DNA of 64,000 bases, taken from positions 62,001-126,000 of the forward strand of contig JARLIS010000004.1 of NCBI GenBank assembly GCA_031291615.1, read 5' to 3'. The notes beneath the pieces were generated by a model. The model worked only from the letters and a program-made list of their open reading frames with translations, searched no databases and had not been told where the DNA came from. This document shows, piece by piece, positions 1 to 8,442 of the stretch. Position numbers and translations under genes: made by a program. Origin of the DNA: Parvibaculum sp. GTDB lineage: Bacteria > Pseudomonadota > Alphaproteobacteria > Parvibaculales > Parvibaculaceae. Each line of letters opens with the position of its first letter. The stretch's first letter is position 1.

Positions 1-364
1 GAAGCGCCCTGCGCGCGGCAATCGCCATGTGATGTCCGGCGCCGAATTCGCGGACGATCTGCGCAAGGTCGGTCGGCTGAAGGCCGAGGCTCGAGCGCAA
101 GACCGGCCCGGCGATTTCGATGTCGTCGCGGGCGAGCGCAAGCGTCAATTCGCGCGGACCTTCGGGAAGCTGGGCAATGCGCGCGGCGAGGCGGCGGCGG
201 CCGGCTTCGTCGAGCCGCGACAAGGCTGTGGCGATGACGGTGTCGACGAGGCCGCGTTCCTGCGGCGTCATGCGCCCCGGCGGCAACACAGCCATGTCCG
301 CAAGCCGGCGCAACAGCATGTCGCGATCGGCCGCAGAAGACGGCGCGCCGAAGCCCGTCGTCAT
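1..364 (-). CDS. DUF2336 domain protein, N-terminal part (gene runs off the window start)
   Basis: On the minus strand an ATG at 364 opens a frame that stays open to base 1. It gives about 121 residues beginning MTTGFGAPSSAADRDMLLRR. The pattern of a leucine/arginine-rich helix, then LALARDDIEIAGPVL, then a helix ending near GHHMAIAARRAL, is typical of the N-terminal half of the DUF2336 family, common in Alphaproteobacteria and of unknown biochemical function. The 3' end lies outside the window. The plus-strand frames over the same bases lack family similarity and are taken as shadows. The 163 bases between this start and the next gene form a divergent promoter region with no feature I can name. 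Confidence 0.7.
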   Translation of the reverse strand, partial: MTTGFGAPSSAADRDMLLRRLADMAVLPPGRMTPQERGLVDTVIATALSRLDEAGRRRLAARIAQLPEGPRELTLALARDDIEIAGPVLRSSLGLQPTDLAQIVREFGAGHHMAIAARRAL

Positions 365-527
365 ATTCGCCTGATTTCCACCTGAGGCCATCTGCCCGGA
401 GCCTGTTTTCGTGCAGCCTGCATCAGAGCATCCGCGACGTTAAAACCTCGTAAACTATAGAAGTGGCGCGGCGGGCGGCCGCTCCGCTATGCTGCGCCCG
501 TGTTTCTCGGGTCCAGGGAGTTCCGGC

Positions 528-860
528 ATGGCCAACCGTTTCAGCAGAACCGCGGCAATCGGCCTAATTTGCGGCCTGATCCTCGCGCTTGGCGGCTGCG
601 GCACGCTTTTCGGCGAGAGCAAATATGCCGACGATCCGCTCTACAAGACCGGCTATTCCGACGGTTGCGCGTCGGGCACGTCCTATGTGCCGGGCGATCC
701 CTCGACCGTCCGCCGCGACCCGAACCTTTACGGCACGATGAAGGCCTATCGCGCCGGCTGGAAGGCCGGGTTCAATTCCTGCCGCGTCAACACCGCCACC
801 GAACCCGGCGCGGGCGCAGACGGGCTGGCCGGACGGCGGAACGGGCCGAGCGGCTACTGA
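528..860 (+). CDS. Small outer-membrane-type lipoprotein, unknown function
   Basis: The ATG at 528 follows an AGGGAG ribosome site; an in-frame ATG at 489 has none. The 110-residue product starts MANRFSRTAAIGLICGLILA and has a lipobox-like LGGC ending in Cys24, so it should be exported and lipidated. The mature part is rich in Tyr, Gly and Asp (YKTGYSDGCASGTSY, then YRAGWKAGFNSC), with two further cysteines that could form a disulphide. It is probably co-transcribed with the small gene starting 30 bases downstream. I recognise no characterised family. Confidence 0.75.
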   Translation: MANRFSRTAAIGLICGLILALGGCGTLFGESKYADDPLYKTGYSDGCASGTSYVPGDPSTVRRDPNLYGTMKAYRAGWKAGFNSCRVNTATEPGAGADGLAGRRNGPSGY

Positions 861-890
861 TCTTCACGGCTCGCATTCAGGGGAGAGAAA

Positions 891-1169
891 ATGCGGTTCA
901 TCCTTGGACTGATCATATTGTTCGCCGTGCTCATCGTAGCGACGCCCGTGATCAAATACGGCACCACCGATCCGTGCCGGATGCTGGCGAAGGACATCGC
1001 GCGCGAGAGCTATGCCAAGGTCGCCAACGCCGTCGGCGCCGATCCCGACAAGACGCCGGAAGCGGCCGAGAGCACGGCGCGCATGGTGACGAGCCAGTAT
1101 TCGGAAGGCACCTGCATTTCAAAGCTGAAGGACCGCTGGCTCGGCATCGGCGACAGCGCCGCCCAATAG
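891..1169 (+). CDS. Small secreted or membrane-anchored hypothetical protein
   Basis: This 92-residue product follows a GGGGAGAG ribosome site. It has one hydrophobic N-terminal segment (about residues 3-22) and a hydrophilic remainder with two cysteines (in DPCRM and GTCIS). The segment could be a signal anchor or an uncleaved signal peptide, so the protein probably faces the periplasm. It lies just downstream of the lipoprotein gene and converges on the gene behind it. No family or function is recognised. Confidence 0.65.
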   Translation: MRFILGLIILFAVLIVATPVIKYGTTDPCRMLAKDIARESYAKVANAVGADPDKTPEAAESTARMVTSQYSEGTCISKLKDRWLGIGDSAAQ

Positions 1170-1179
1170 CTTCCGGCGC

Positions 1180-2301
1180 TCAGACCGCGCGCGCGTCCGA
1201 AGGGTCCGGCGCATGGGTGTCCGAGGGGTCGGCCAGTTCGCGCCAGACGACGCCGGCAATGTCCTGAACGAGACCGCCGCCGCCGATTTCCGAGGGTAGC
1301 CGGAAGCCGGGCGCTCCCTTGCCGTCGAGAAGCGCGCGCGCCAGCAGCAGCGCCGCATCGGCCGTGTAGAGGGGAGCCGCCGGCGTTTCGAGCCGGGCGC
1401 GTTTCGTCCTGCCCTCCGGCGTCCGCGCCTCGCCCCAGACGGCCGAACGTGCACGCGCCAGCTCCGCATCGGTCGGCCCTTCGCGGCGGCGCGCCAGACG
1501 CCGTTCCAGCGCCTTCAATCGCCAGCCGCGACGAAACATATATCGCGCAAGGCTCGCGCCCTTGACGATGCGCAACAAGGCGGGCGGCAGAACCTCATAG
1601 GATTCGATCGTGGTGTAGGGTCCGCGCCGCCGGGAAACGACTCCGTCGCCGCGCCATGGCGCAAGCGCCGCCTGTTCGATGCCGGCGCCGAAGTCGACAT
1701 CGACGGTGCGGCTCGCCGGCATGGCGGCGACCGTGTTTCCGGTCCTGACGGTTTCGCCCGGCACGCGCAACGCCGCGATCAGGGCGCGGGCTTCGCTGCG
1801 CGTCAACGGCCCGTGCTTCATGGCGATGGTCAAGGCGGTTGCGCCCGGCAGCAGCAGCGCAAGCCGGGCGGCCATCGCATCGGCAAGCGCCAGATCGAAG
1901 CATGCGCCGGGCGCGACGGTGATGCCGGCGGATGCGGCGGCAGCGTCTTGCGCCATCAGCGCCGCGACGTCGCGGCCCTCGCTCGACAGGTCGAGATAAT
2001 GGGTGCCCGTCGCGAGGCAGGCTTCGACAAGGGCGGGCGAGGTTCGGACAAAGGGCGTCGATGCATTGACGAGGACGGCGACATCGTCGAGCGCGGCGGC
2101 GATGCGGGCGGGGTTGCCGAGGCCGAAGGTGCGCGGCTCGACGGCGCCCGGGTGAATCTTCGACTGCGCATTGGCATGCGCGGCGACGCCCGCGATCTCG
2201 CGGCCCGCGCCGATATGGGCAAGCCCGCTCGCCGCGGCGCGGCGGGACATCAGCGCGCCCTCGAATTCATCGACCCCGTAGATCAGCAATCGCGACTTCA
2301 T
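1180..2301 (-). CDS. Saccharopine-reductase-like / trans-acting enoyl reductase family protein
   Basis: The start at 2301 (MKSRLLIYG) is preceded by GGCGGAGAAGG; a longer frame to 2358 has no better site. The 373-residue protein has the fold order of the saccharopine dehydrogenase-like family: an N-terminal Rossmann strand-helix, the segment LVNASTPFVRTSPALVEACL with the following Y-LDLSSE, and a C-terminal half like trans-acting enoyl reductases. The usual glycine-rich nucleotide loop (GATGFTG type) is replaced by GVDEFEG, so cofactor binding may be altered. The gene is convergent with the small secreted gene and divergent from the 2401 gene. The substrate cannot be told from sequence. Confidence 0.75.
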   Translation of the reverse strand: MKSRLLIYGVDEFEGALMSRRAAASGLAHIGAGREIAGVAAHANAQSKIHPGAVEPRTFGLGNPARIAAALDDVAVLVNASTPFVRTSPALVEACLATGTHYLDLSSEGRDVAALMAQDAAAASAGITVAPGACFDLALADAMAARLALLLPGATALTIAMKHGPLTRSEARALIAALRVPGETVRTGNTVAAMPASRTVDVDFGAGIEQAALAPWRGDGVVSRRRGPYTTIESYEVLPPALLRIVKGASLARYMFRRGWRLKALERRLARRREGPTDAELARARSAVWGEARTPEGRTKRARLETPAAPLYTADAALLLARALLDGKGAPGFRLPSEIGGGGLVQDIAGVVWRELADPSDTHAPDPSDARAV

Positions 2302-2400
2302 GCCTTCTCCGCCATCTCCTTCGGGGGAGGCCTTTACGCCAGGCTTCCCCTTCCCCATTTCGATGGTCCATTGTCGGGAGCCTTGGAGGGAGACCCAGGA

Positions 2401-2829
2401 ATGAACCGTTCGAAGCGGGGCGCGGCGCTGCTCCTAATCAACGCCGCCTTAATCATGTTGTCCAGCACGGGCGGCCCCGCCGCTGCCGGTCACCGTATTT
2501 CTACCGGCCAAGACCTTTATGAAGCGTGCAAGGCGCTGGCGGATTTCGCCCTGAACCCGGTCGGCGAGACGCCGAGGCCCGGCATCTACTGCCGGCAATA
2601 TATCGCGGGCTATTTCGCCTCGATGAAATATGTGCATGACGACAACGACGCCCAGAGGGCGCTCGGCCTGCCGCTCTATTCATATGACTGCATGAAGATC
2701 GCGGGTCCGCACACCTATGATCAGTTGGCGAACGATATATTGCATCAGGCCGAATGGCAGCCCGCGCTGCTCGCCGGGCCCGCCATCCGCCTCGCCCAGG
2801 TCGCCTTCGGCTCCAAGCCGCCTTGCTGA
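2401..2829 (+). CDS. Secreted Rap1a/Tai-like small protein
   Basis: The ATG at 2401 follows TTGGAGGGAG. The 142-residue product has a signal peptide (hydrophobic residues 8-22, likely cleavage near AAAG at 30). The mature domain has the spacing typical of Rap1a/Tai-type periplasmic proteins: TGQDLYEAC, a central GIYCRQYIAGYF, then YDCMKI. Four cysteines (43, 64, 97, 142) could form two disulphides. Rap1a-type proteins include immunity proteins for type VI effectors, but many lone members, as here, have no known partner. No effector gene is adjacent, so I assign only the family, tentatively. Confidence 0.55.
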   Translation: MNRSKRGAALLLINAALIMLSSTGGPAAAGHRISTGQDLYEACKALADFALNPVGETPRPGIYCRQYIAGYFASMKYVHDDNDAQRALGLPLYSYDCMKIAGPHTYDQLANDILHQAEWQPALLAGPAIRLAQVAFGSKPPC

Positions 2830-2833
2830 CCCG

Positions 2834-3895
2834 TCAGGATTTCGCCCGCTCGTTCCAATGGGAGGAGCGGCCGTGAAAATCCATACGCCCCAACAGCTTT
2901 TCCTCGCCCGAAGGCCAGAGCGTGAGGCGGATGCCCGCCGAGCCCGGCACCTCGTCCGGTTCGGCGCGCAACCAGGCAAAGGGCGCGGTCTTCGTCGCGG
3001 CGGCGCCCGCCTTCGCCACCACGGCCTCGATGCGGCGCCTGGTGTCCTGCGGCAGATATTGCCAGACGATCGTGTGAAAGAGGACTCTCGTCACGCCCGC
3101 CTCTCCGGGTACGGATAGTTGTCTCTCGACCCATTCCGCGGCGTCAGCTTTCTCCGCGACGAAGCCGCGCTTCGCGGCCTCGGCAAGCGCCGCTTCGAGG
3201 CGTTGCTTCCGCTCAAGCTGGTCGGCCCAGACGTAGGAGAGGAGACGCTCGCGGTCGTCGGGGCTCGATGGATCGAGCGGGTTGAGATCGCAGGCCTGCC
3301 GGTTGCGGACAAAGAGAGGCGCTGTCAGGGGCGGCATGGGCCCCTCCCAGCTCGAAACGATCCTGACACGCGCATCGGGCCTGCCCCAGCGGGCTTCGCC
3401 CAGCTCATAGGCATAGCCGTCGAAGCCGAGATTGAGGCCGGCGCTCGAACCGATTTCATAGAGATCGAGCGGCAGGCCCGTTTCCTCGGCAATCGTCAGG
3501 CAGCCGCCGAGCACGGCGTTGGAGCGCGACACTTCATTTGTCTGCGGCGCGCTCGAAAGATAATCCGCAAGAAATTCGTCGTGACCGGAGAGCGCCGCCT
3601 CGATGCCCGACCATAGCGCCTCGTCCGACACTGCGGCGGGCGGGTAGACCGCCGTCAGCGCCGGACAGCGGCCCGAGCGGCTGAGGGCGTGCAGGCCGCC
3701 CGCCGCCCGCAAGGCAAGCGCGTCATGCGTCGCATTGCCGGGCCAGTTCAATATCCGCCTGCCGAAGCGCGTTTCGGGCGGAAGGCGTTCGGCGAGCAGC
3801 GTGCAGACACTCGCCGTGAAGGGCGATCCGAGCGCGTTGCAGTAGAGGGCCTGCAAGCGGAAATTGTCGAGGGGGCTCTCCGTCATGTTCGTCAC
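2834..3895 (-). CDS. DUF2332 family protein
   Basis: This 353-residue protein matches the DUF2332 family. It has an N-terminal segment with SPFTASVCTLLAERL, a central glycine-rich motif LYEIGSSAGLNLGFDGY resembling a methyltransferase nucleotide loop, and LFHTIVWQYLP near the C-terminus. The biochemical role of the family is unknown; the motif order is consistent with a SAM-binding fold. The GTG start at 3895 overlaps the stop of the upstream citrate-synthase-like gene by four bases, implying translational coupling. An in-frame ATG at 3886 is the alternative start. Confidence 0.8.
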   Translation of the reverse strand: MTNMTESPLDNFRLQALYCNALGSPFTASVCTLLAERLPPETRFGRRILNWPGNATHDALALRAAGGLHALSRSGRCPALTAVYPPAAVSDEALWSGIEAALSGHDEFLADYLSSAPQTNEVSRSNAVLGGCLTIAEETGLPLDLYEIGSSAGLNLGFDGYAYELGEARWGRPDARVRIVSSWEGPMPPLTAPLFVRNRQACDLNPLDPSSPDDRERLLSYVWADQLERKQRLEAALAEAAKRGFVAEKADAAEWVERQLSVPGEAGVTRVLFHTIVWQYLPQDTRRRIEAVVAKAGAAATKTAPFAWLRAEPDEVPGSAGIRLTLWPSGEEKLLGRMDFHGRSSHWNERAKS

Positions 3896-5007
3896 GCCGC
3901 CGCGTCGTCGGGCCAGACGCCGATATAGGCCGACTGCGGACGAATGAGACGGCCGACACGCTCCTGCTCCATCACATGCGCGGTCCAGCCGACGGCGCGC
4001 GACAGGGCGAAGACCGCCGTCACCGCCGAACGCGGAATGCCGAGCGCCTCCAGCAACACGGCCGTGTAATATTCCATGTTGGTGTCGAGGCGCTGGTTGG
4101 GCTTTGCCTCGCGCAATGCGATCAGCGCCGCCTTTTCCACCTCGCGGGCGAAGCGCACGCGCTCATTGCCGTTGGTGAGCAGCGTCACCGCCTTGTTGAA
4201 GACCTCGGCGCGCGGGTCGCGGACCTTGTAGACGCGGTGGCCGAAGCCCATCAGCCGCTCGCCCTTGGCGATCTCCGTGCGAAGCCAGGGCATGATGTTC
4301 TCGCGCGTGCCGATGTCGTCCAGCATGTCGAGCACGGGGCCCGGCGCGCCGCCATGCAGTGGTCCCTTGAGGGCGCAGAGCGCGCCGACGACGGCGGAGA
4401 TCGTGCCCGCCCTTGTCGAGGCGATGACGCGGGCCGTGAAGGTCGAGGCGTTCATGCCGTGGTCGGTGACCGTGGAGAGATAGGCGTTGAGCGCCGTCAC
4501 CTCCGCCTCGCTTGCGGGCGCGTTCCGCATCATGCGCAGGAAGTCGGCTGCGTGGCCGTGATGGGCGACGGGCGCGACGGCGGCTTCGCCCCGCTCGCGG
4601 CGGACGAGCGCCGCAACGAAGACGGGGATCGCGCCCACGGCCCGGATATGGGCGGGAAGCGCGCCTTCGTCCGGCAGCAGCGAGAGGCCGGCGCGCAGGC
4701 CTTCCGTCACCGTGAGGCCCCTCGTCGAACTGAGGAGCGAGGGCACGAGGGCGAAGGCGTCGACGCGGGCGGCGCCCAGGTCGCGGCGCACATCCTCCTC
4801 GGCGGGCGCCGGGTCGAGACCGGCGGTGCGCCAGAGCAGCGCCGCCGTCGCCTCGAAATCATGCGTGGCAATCAACGTCTCAACGTCATAGCCGGCGATG
4901 ACCAGCCGGCCCGCCTCGCCGTCGACATGGCTCAGGGCCGTTTCGGCCGCGACGACCTGATCGAGACCGGCGGCGCTGGCGCGCTTCAGAACATTGCTCT
5001 CGGACAT
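3892..5007 (-). CDS. Citrate synthase / 2-methylcitrate synthase-like protein
   Basis: The 371-residue product (start MSESNVLKR at 5007) is a full-length citrate synthase fold. Conserved His-bearing motifs are visible: DHGMNASTF (His183), KGPLHGGAPG (His218) and FGHRVYKVRDPRAE (His257). The catalytic aspartate of the usual N-V-D-F-Y motif is a glutamate here (NMEYYTA, Glu312). Family members condense acetyl-CoA or propionyl-CoA with oxaloacetate; the substitution may change rate or substrate. The gene is divergent from a second citrate-synthase-like gene and co-transcribed with the downstream DUF2332 gene. Confidence 0.85.
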   Translation of the reverse strand: MSESNVLKRASAAGLDQVVAAETALSHVDGEAGRLVIAGYDVETLIATHDFEATAALLWRTAGLDPAPAEEDVRRDLGAARVDAFALVPSLLSSTRGLTVTEGLRAGLSLLPDEGALPAHIRAVGAIPVFVAALVRRERGEAAVAPVAHHGHAADFLRMMRNAPASEAEVTALNAYLSTVTDHGMNASTFTARVIASTRAGTISAVVGALCALKGPLHGGAPGPVLDMLDDIGTRENIMPWLRTEIAKGERLMGFGHRVYKVRDPRAEVFNKAVTLLTNGNERVRFAREVEKAALIALREAKPNQRLDTNMEYYTAVLLEALGIPRSAVTAVFALSRAVGWTAHVMEQERVGRLIRPQSAYIGVWPDDAAA

Positions 5008-5086
5008 GGGACACCTCGTAAACATGCGGCGGCCGGAAAAGTCCGCCTGAGGGAGAAGGTGGTCCTCGCTTGCAATATCGTCAATC

Positions 5087-5103
5087 TTGATTAAGCTAAT
5101 CAA
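5087..5103. promoter_or_regulatory. Perfect palindrome between divergent citrate-synthase-like genes (candidate operator)
   Basis: TTGATTA-AGC-TAATCAA has perfect 7-bp arms around a 3-bp centre. It sits 20 bases before the HTH-fused gene and 80 bases before the divergent gene. An AT-rich symmetric site in a GC-rich divergent promoter is a good candidate target for the DNA-binding domain encoded next to it. No binding data; inference from position and symmetry. Confidence 0.55.
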
Positions 5104-5123
5104 TGTTAGACAAGGAGTCGGCC

Positions 5124-6368
5124 ATGGTTCGCGAACGTCCAGTTGCGGGGACGGAAAGCCTCTATCTCTCCGCCAAGGAAGCCGCCGCAGAACTCGGCGT
5201 CAGCCTGGCCACACTCTACGCCTATGTGAGCCGGGACATGATCCGCTCCGAGCCGGTGCCGGACAGCCGGGCGCGGCGCTACCGGGCGGAAGATGTGAGG
5301 GCGCTGAAGCAGCGCCGCGCCGGGGCGCCCGCAACCGTGCAGGCGCCCGACCCTCGCGCGGCGATCAGCTTCGGTGGCGCGCCGGTTCTCGATTCCGCCA
5401 TCACGCTCATCGCCGACGGAAAGCTCCACTACCGGGGTTCGGATGCGACGCTGCTCGCGCGCAATTCGAGCCTCGAACAGGTGGCGGCGCTCATCTGGGG
5501 TTGCCGCGACGTGCAGCCCTTCACGCGCGACGCCGTGCCCGTCATGACGCCGGCGCTCAAGGAGCTTGCGCGCGAGCTGGCGCAAATGCCGCGCATCGAG
5601 CGCTGTCTCACCATGCTGCCCATTGCCGGGCTCGACGATCCGGCCGTCTACAACATGACCGATCGCGGGCTTGCCGCCACCGGCGCGCGGCTGCTGCGCT
5701 TCGTCGTCGGCGTCATCTCGGGCGTACCGCCTTCGGCGGAGCCCGCCCATGACGTGCTCGCCCGCGCGCTGACCATGGGCGACCGGCGCGCGGCGGGGCT
5801 CATCCGCGCGGCGCTGGTGCTGTGCGCCGATCATGAACTCAACGCCTCCGCCTTCACCGTGCGCTGCGTCGCGGGCACGGGCGCAACGCTCTATGCCGCC
5901 GTGCAGGCCGGCATCTGCGCCGCGCAGGGCCCCCGCCACGGCGCCTTCACCAACCGCGTCGAGAGTTTCCTCACCGACATGGCGCATCGGCAAGACCTCG
6001 AAGATGCGGTGCTTCAGCGCCTGCGCAACGGCGATCTCGTGCCGGGCTTCGGCCACCCGCTTTATCCGGATGGCGACCCGCGCGCGGCGGCGCTGCTGAA
6101 GCTGATGGCGGAGACCCATGGCGACGATCCGGCCTTCTTGAGGTCGCAACGCATCATCGACGTGATGACGGATGCGGGCGGCGTCAAACCCAACATAGAC
6201 TTCGCCATCGGCGCGATGGGTGCGACCTTGCGGATGTTGCCGGGCGGTGGGCTTTCCGTTTTCGTGCTCGGACGTACGGCGGGCTGGATCGGGCACGCGA
6301 TCGAACAATATCGCTCGGGCCAGATGATCCGGCCGAGGGCGCGCTATATCGGGGAGGCACCAAGATGA
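5124..6368 (+). CDS. Citrate-synthase-like protein fused to an N-terminal MerR/excisionase-type HTH
   Basis: The ATG at 5124 follows AAGGAG at a spacing of six. The 414-residue product has two parts. Residues 12-62 form a winged HTH (YLSAKEAAAELGVSLATLYAY, then RRYRAEDVRAL), as in MerR or excisionase proteins. Residues 80-410 form a citrate synthase fold with DHELNASAF (His237), GPRHGAF (His272), FGHPLYPDGDPRA (His311) and KPNIDFAIG (Asp359). The arginine that usually follows the third histidine (G-H-R) is a proline. The fusion suggests a metabolite-sensing regulator or autoregulated enzyme. It overlaps the next gene by four bases. Confidence 0.85.
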   Translation: MVRERPVAGTESLYLSAKEAAAELGVSLATLYAYVSRDMIRSEPVPDSRARRYRAEDVRALKQRRAGAPATVQAPDPRAAISFGGAPVLDSAITLIADGKLHYRGSDATLLARNSSLEQVAALIWGCRDVQPFTRDAVPVMTPALKELARELAQMPRIERCLTMLPIAGLDDPAVYNMTDRGLAATGARLLRFVVGVISGVPPSAEPAHDVLARALTMGDRRAAGLIRAALVLCADHELNASAFTVRCVAGTGATLYAAVQAGICAAQGPRHGAFTNRVESFLTDMAHRQDLEDAVLQRLRNGDLVPGFGHPLYPDGDPRAAALLKLMAETHGDDPAFLRSQRIIDVMTDAGGVKPNIDFAIGAMGATLRMLPGGGLSVFVLGRTAGWIGHAIEQYRSGQMIRPRARYIGEAPR

Positions 6369-7036
6369 CGGGCAGAACGGCGTTGATTGCGGGCGCGACG
6401 GGACTTGTCGGCGGCCATTTGCTCAAGCGGCTCCTCGCCTCGCCGGACTATGACCGCGTCGTCGCGGTGACGCGCAAGCCGCTCGGGCTCGCGCATCCGA
6501 AGCTCCGCGAGATCGTTTCCGATTTCGACGCGCTGGAAAACATCGTCGCCTCGTCCGGCGAAAAGGCGGACGACGCCTTCTGCGCGCTCGGGACCACCAT
6601 CAGGATCGCGGGCAGCCAGGAGGCGTTTCGCCGCGTCGATTACGACTATGTCGTCGGCTTTGCCCGGGCGGCGAAGAAAGCGGGCGCGGCGCGCTTCCTT
6701 CTCGTTTCCGCCGTCGGCTCCAGCGCCAGCTCGACCATCTTCTATTCGCGCGTGAAGGGCGAGGCGGAGGAAGCAATCTCGGCGATGCATTTTCCGGCGT
6801 TCCACATCTTCCGGCCCGGCGTCCTTCTCGGCGAGCGCAAGGAAAAGCGCCCCACCGAAGCCGTGCTGATGGCGCTGACGCCTTTTCTCAACACGCTGAT
6901 GCATGGTCCGGCCGCCGCCTATCGCGGCATTTCCGCCGATACGGTCGCGGCCAGCATGATCGCGGCGGCGGCGCTCGGCGTGCCGGGTCGGCATGTGCAC
7001 ACCTATCGCTCCATGACGATGCTTTCGCGGCGCTAG
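6365..7036 (+). CDS. NAD(P)-binding short-chain dehydrogenase-like protein (TIP30/HTATIP2-like)
   Basis: The 223-residue product begins TALIAGATGLVGGHLLKRLL, a Rossmann GATGxxG loop. It has the motif FLLVSAVGSSASSTIFYSRVKGEAE, with the Y-x-x-x-K pair (YSRVK) of the extended SDR family. Length and motifs match the TIP30/HTATIP2-like oxidoreductase group, whose substrates in bacteria are unknown. Its ATG overlaps the stop of the HTH-citrate-synthase gene (ATGA), so the two are probably one operon. It converges on the histidine kinase gene. Confidence 0.8.
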   Translation: MTGRTALIAGATGLVGGHLLKRLLASPDYDRVVAVTRKPLGLAHPKLREIVSDFDALENIVASSGEKADDAFCALGTTIRIAGSQEAFRRVDYDYVVGFARAAKKAGAARFLLVSAVGSSASSTIFYSRVKGEAEEAISAMHFPAFHIFRPGVLLGERKEKRPTEAVLMALTPFLNTLMHGPAAAYRGISADTVAASMIAAAALGVPGRHVHTYRSMTMLSRR

Positions 7037-7045
7037 GGCGCGCTG

Positions 7046-8221
7046 TCAGGCGACTTCCGCCGTCGGGCGGCGGACGACGCGCGCGGGCGGCAGGAAGGCG
7101 CGGACGCATGTGCCCTTGCCCAGTTCGCTTTCAAGTACGAGCCGGCCGCCATGCGCTTCCACCATCGCCTTGGTCAATGGCAGGCCGAGGCCCGTTCCGG
7201 CGCGGGTGCGGGTGAAGGAGTTTTCGACCTGCTCGAAGGGTTCCAGCACGCGATCGAGCTTGTCGGCCGGAATGCCGATGCCGGTATCGGACACAGCCAC
7301 TTCGAAGCCGCCGTCAGGCAGCTCACGCGCCGATAACGTGACCTCGCCGCCCGCCGGCGTGAACTTGATCGCATTGGACAGCAGGTTCACGAGCACGCGG
7401 CGCATCTGCTGCTCGTCGGCGCGGATGCAGGGAAGATTGTCCGGCAGCAAAACCTTCACCTTCACCCGCGCAGTCGAGGCCGACTGGCGCAACATGCGCA
7501 ACACCTCGTCGCCGATTTCCGCCGGATGAATGACCGCCTCATGGAGATCGAAGCGGCCCGCCTCGATCTTCGCCATGTCGAGCAATTCATTGATCATGCC
7601 GAGGAGATGCACCCCGCTGCCGTGAATGTCGTGAGCATATTCGAGATAGCGCGGCGGCTCGATGGGGCCGAAAAGCTCCATGCGAATGAGGTCGGCAAAG
7701 CCGATGATGGCGTTGAGCGGGGTGCGCAACTCATGGCTCATGCCCGCCAGAAACTGCGTCTTGCTTTCGCTGGCGGCTTCGGCGCGCTTGCGCTGCTGCT
7801 CCAGCTCCTCGGCGCGGCGCGCGGTGATTTCGGCCATGACGCGCATCAGCGTCGCCGCCGAACCGAGGCCGAGATAGCGCCCGCGCTCCTCGACGATGAA
7901 ACCTTGCAGCGGCGAGCTTTCATGCGCGGCAAGCAGGCTCGCATTGATTTCGTCGCATGTCGCATCCGCGTCCACGATGACGGGATGCTCGCCCATCAGC
8001 GCCGTGACGGGCTGGCGGCCGTAAATCTCCCGGCCATACATGCGGACGTAAACGAGCATGAAGTCGAGCCGGTTCACGAGGCCGATCGCCCTGCCCCCAT
8101 CGACCACCGGAACGTTCAGCAGATCGCCCGCGGATAAGAGCCGCTCGAAAACTTCGGCGCAGGGCACATGAGGCAGGAAGGGTTCGACCGGCTTGGCGAG
8201 ATCGCGGGCGGTGATCGACAT
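7046..8221 (-). CDS. Sensor histidine kinase with N-terminal CBS domain pair
   Basis: The 391-residue protein starts with two CBS-like repeats (about 8-60 and 75-130: LLNVPVVDGGRAIGLVN, then LQGFIVEERGRYLGLGS). A coiled-coil linker (135-152) leads to a HisKA domain with phosphoacceptor His163 in MSHELRTPLNAIIGF. The HATPase domain follows, with N box NLLSNAIKF, G1 DTGIGI and G2 GTGLGLPL. No membrane segment is seen, so it is a soluble kinase that may sense adenine nucleotides through the CBS pair. No response regulator lies beside it, so it is an orphan kinase. Confidence 0.9.
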   Translation of the reverse strand: MSITARDLAKPVEPFLPHVPCAEVFERLLSAGDLLNVPVVDGGRAIGLVNRLDFMLVYVRMYGREIYGRQPVTALMGEHPVIVDADATCDEINASLLAAHESSPLQGFIVEERGRYLGLGSAATLMRVMAEITARRAEELEQQRKRAEAASESKTQFLAGMSHELRTPLNAIIGFADLIRMELFGPIEPPRYLEYAHDIHGSGVHLLGMINELLDMAKIEAGRFDLHEAVIHPAEIGDEVLRMLRQSASTARVKVKVLLPDNLPCIRADEQQMRRVLVNLLSNAIKFTPAGGEVTLSARELPDGGFEVAVSDTGIGIPADKLDRVLEPFEQVENSFTRTRAGTGLGLPLTKAMVEAHGGRLVLESELGKGTCVRAFLPPARVVRRPTAEVA

Positions 8222-8383
8222 GAAGCACTCTGAACTGTTTGCCGGAGCGGAGGCAGGCGGGACGCGCCACCCTTATCGCCGCGCGGCGCTTAACGGATGC
8301 TGAAATCCGCGGTTTCCCGCCTGCCTGTCAAAAAAATTTCATATCCGGGCCGGGGAGCGGGGGCGCGAGCGGTCGACATGGTA

Positions 8384-8402
8384 TGGTTCGCATCCCGAAC
8401 CA
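8384..8402. promoter_or_regulatory. Inverted repeat upstream of the MFS pair (candidate operator)
   Basis: TGGTTCG-CATCC-CGAACCA has perfect 7-bp arms and lies about 40 bases before the first MFS start codon. Its position suggests a repressor site over the promoter. No regulator gene is adjacent, so the binding protein is unknown. Confidence 0.4.
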
Positions 8403-8442
8403 AACAGCGATTCAAGAATCGGGGCGTGCGGAGGAGTTTCAG

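Noticed and set aside
29..385. Plus-strand frames at the left edge
   Set aside because: The minus strand encodes a recognisable DUF2336 N-terminus over the same bases.
1813..2400. Upstream extension of the secreted Rap1a-like protein
   Set aside because: The signal peptide and a strong ribosome site fix the start at 2401; the extension is antisense to the saccharopine-like gene.
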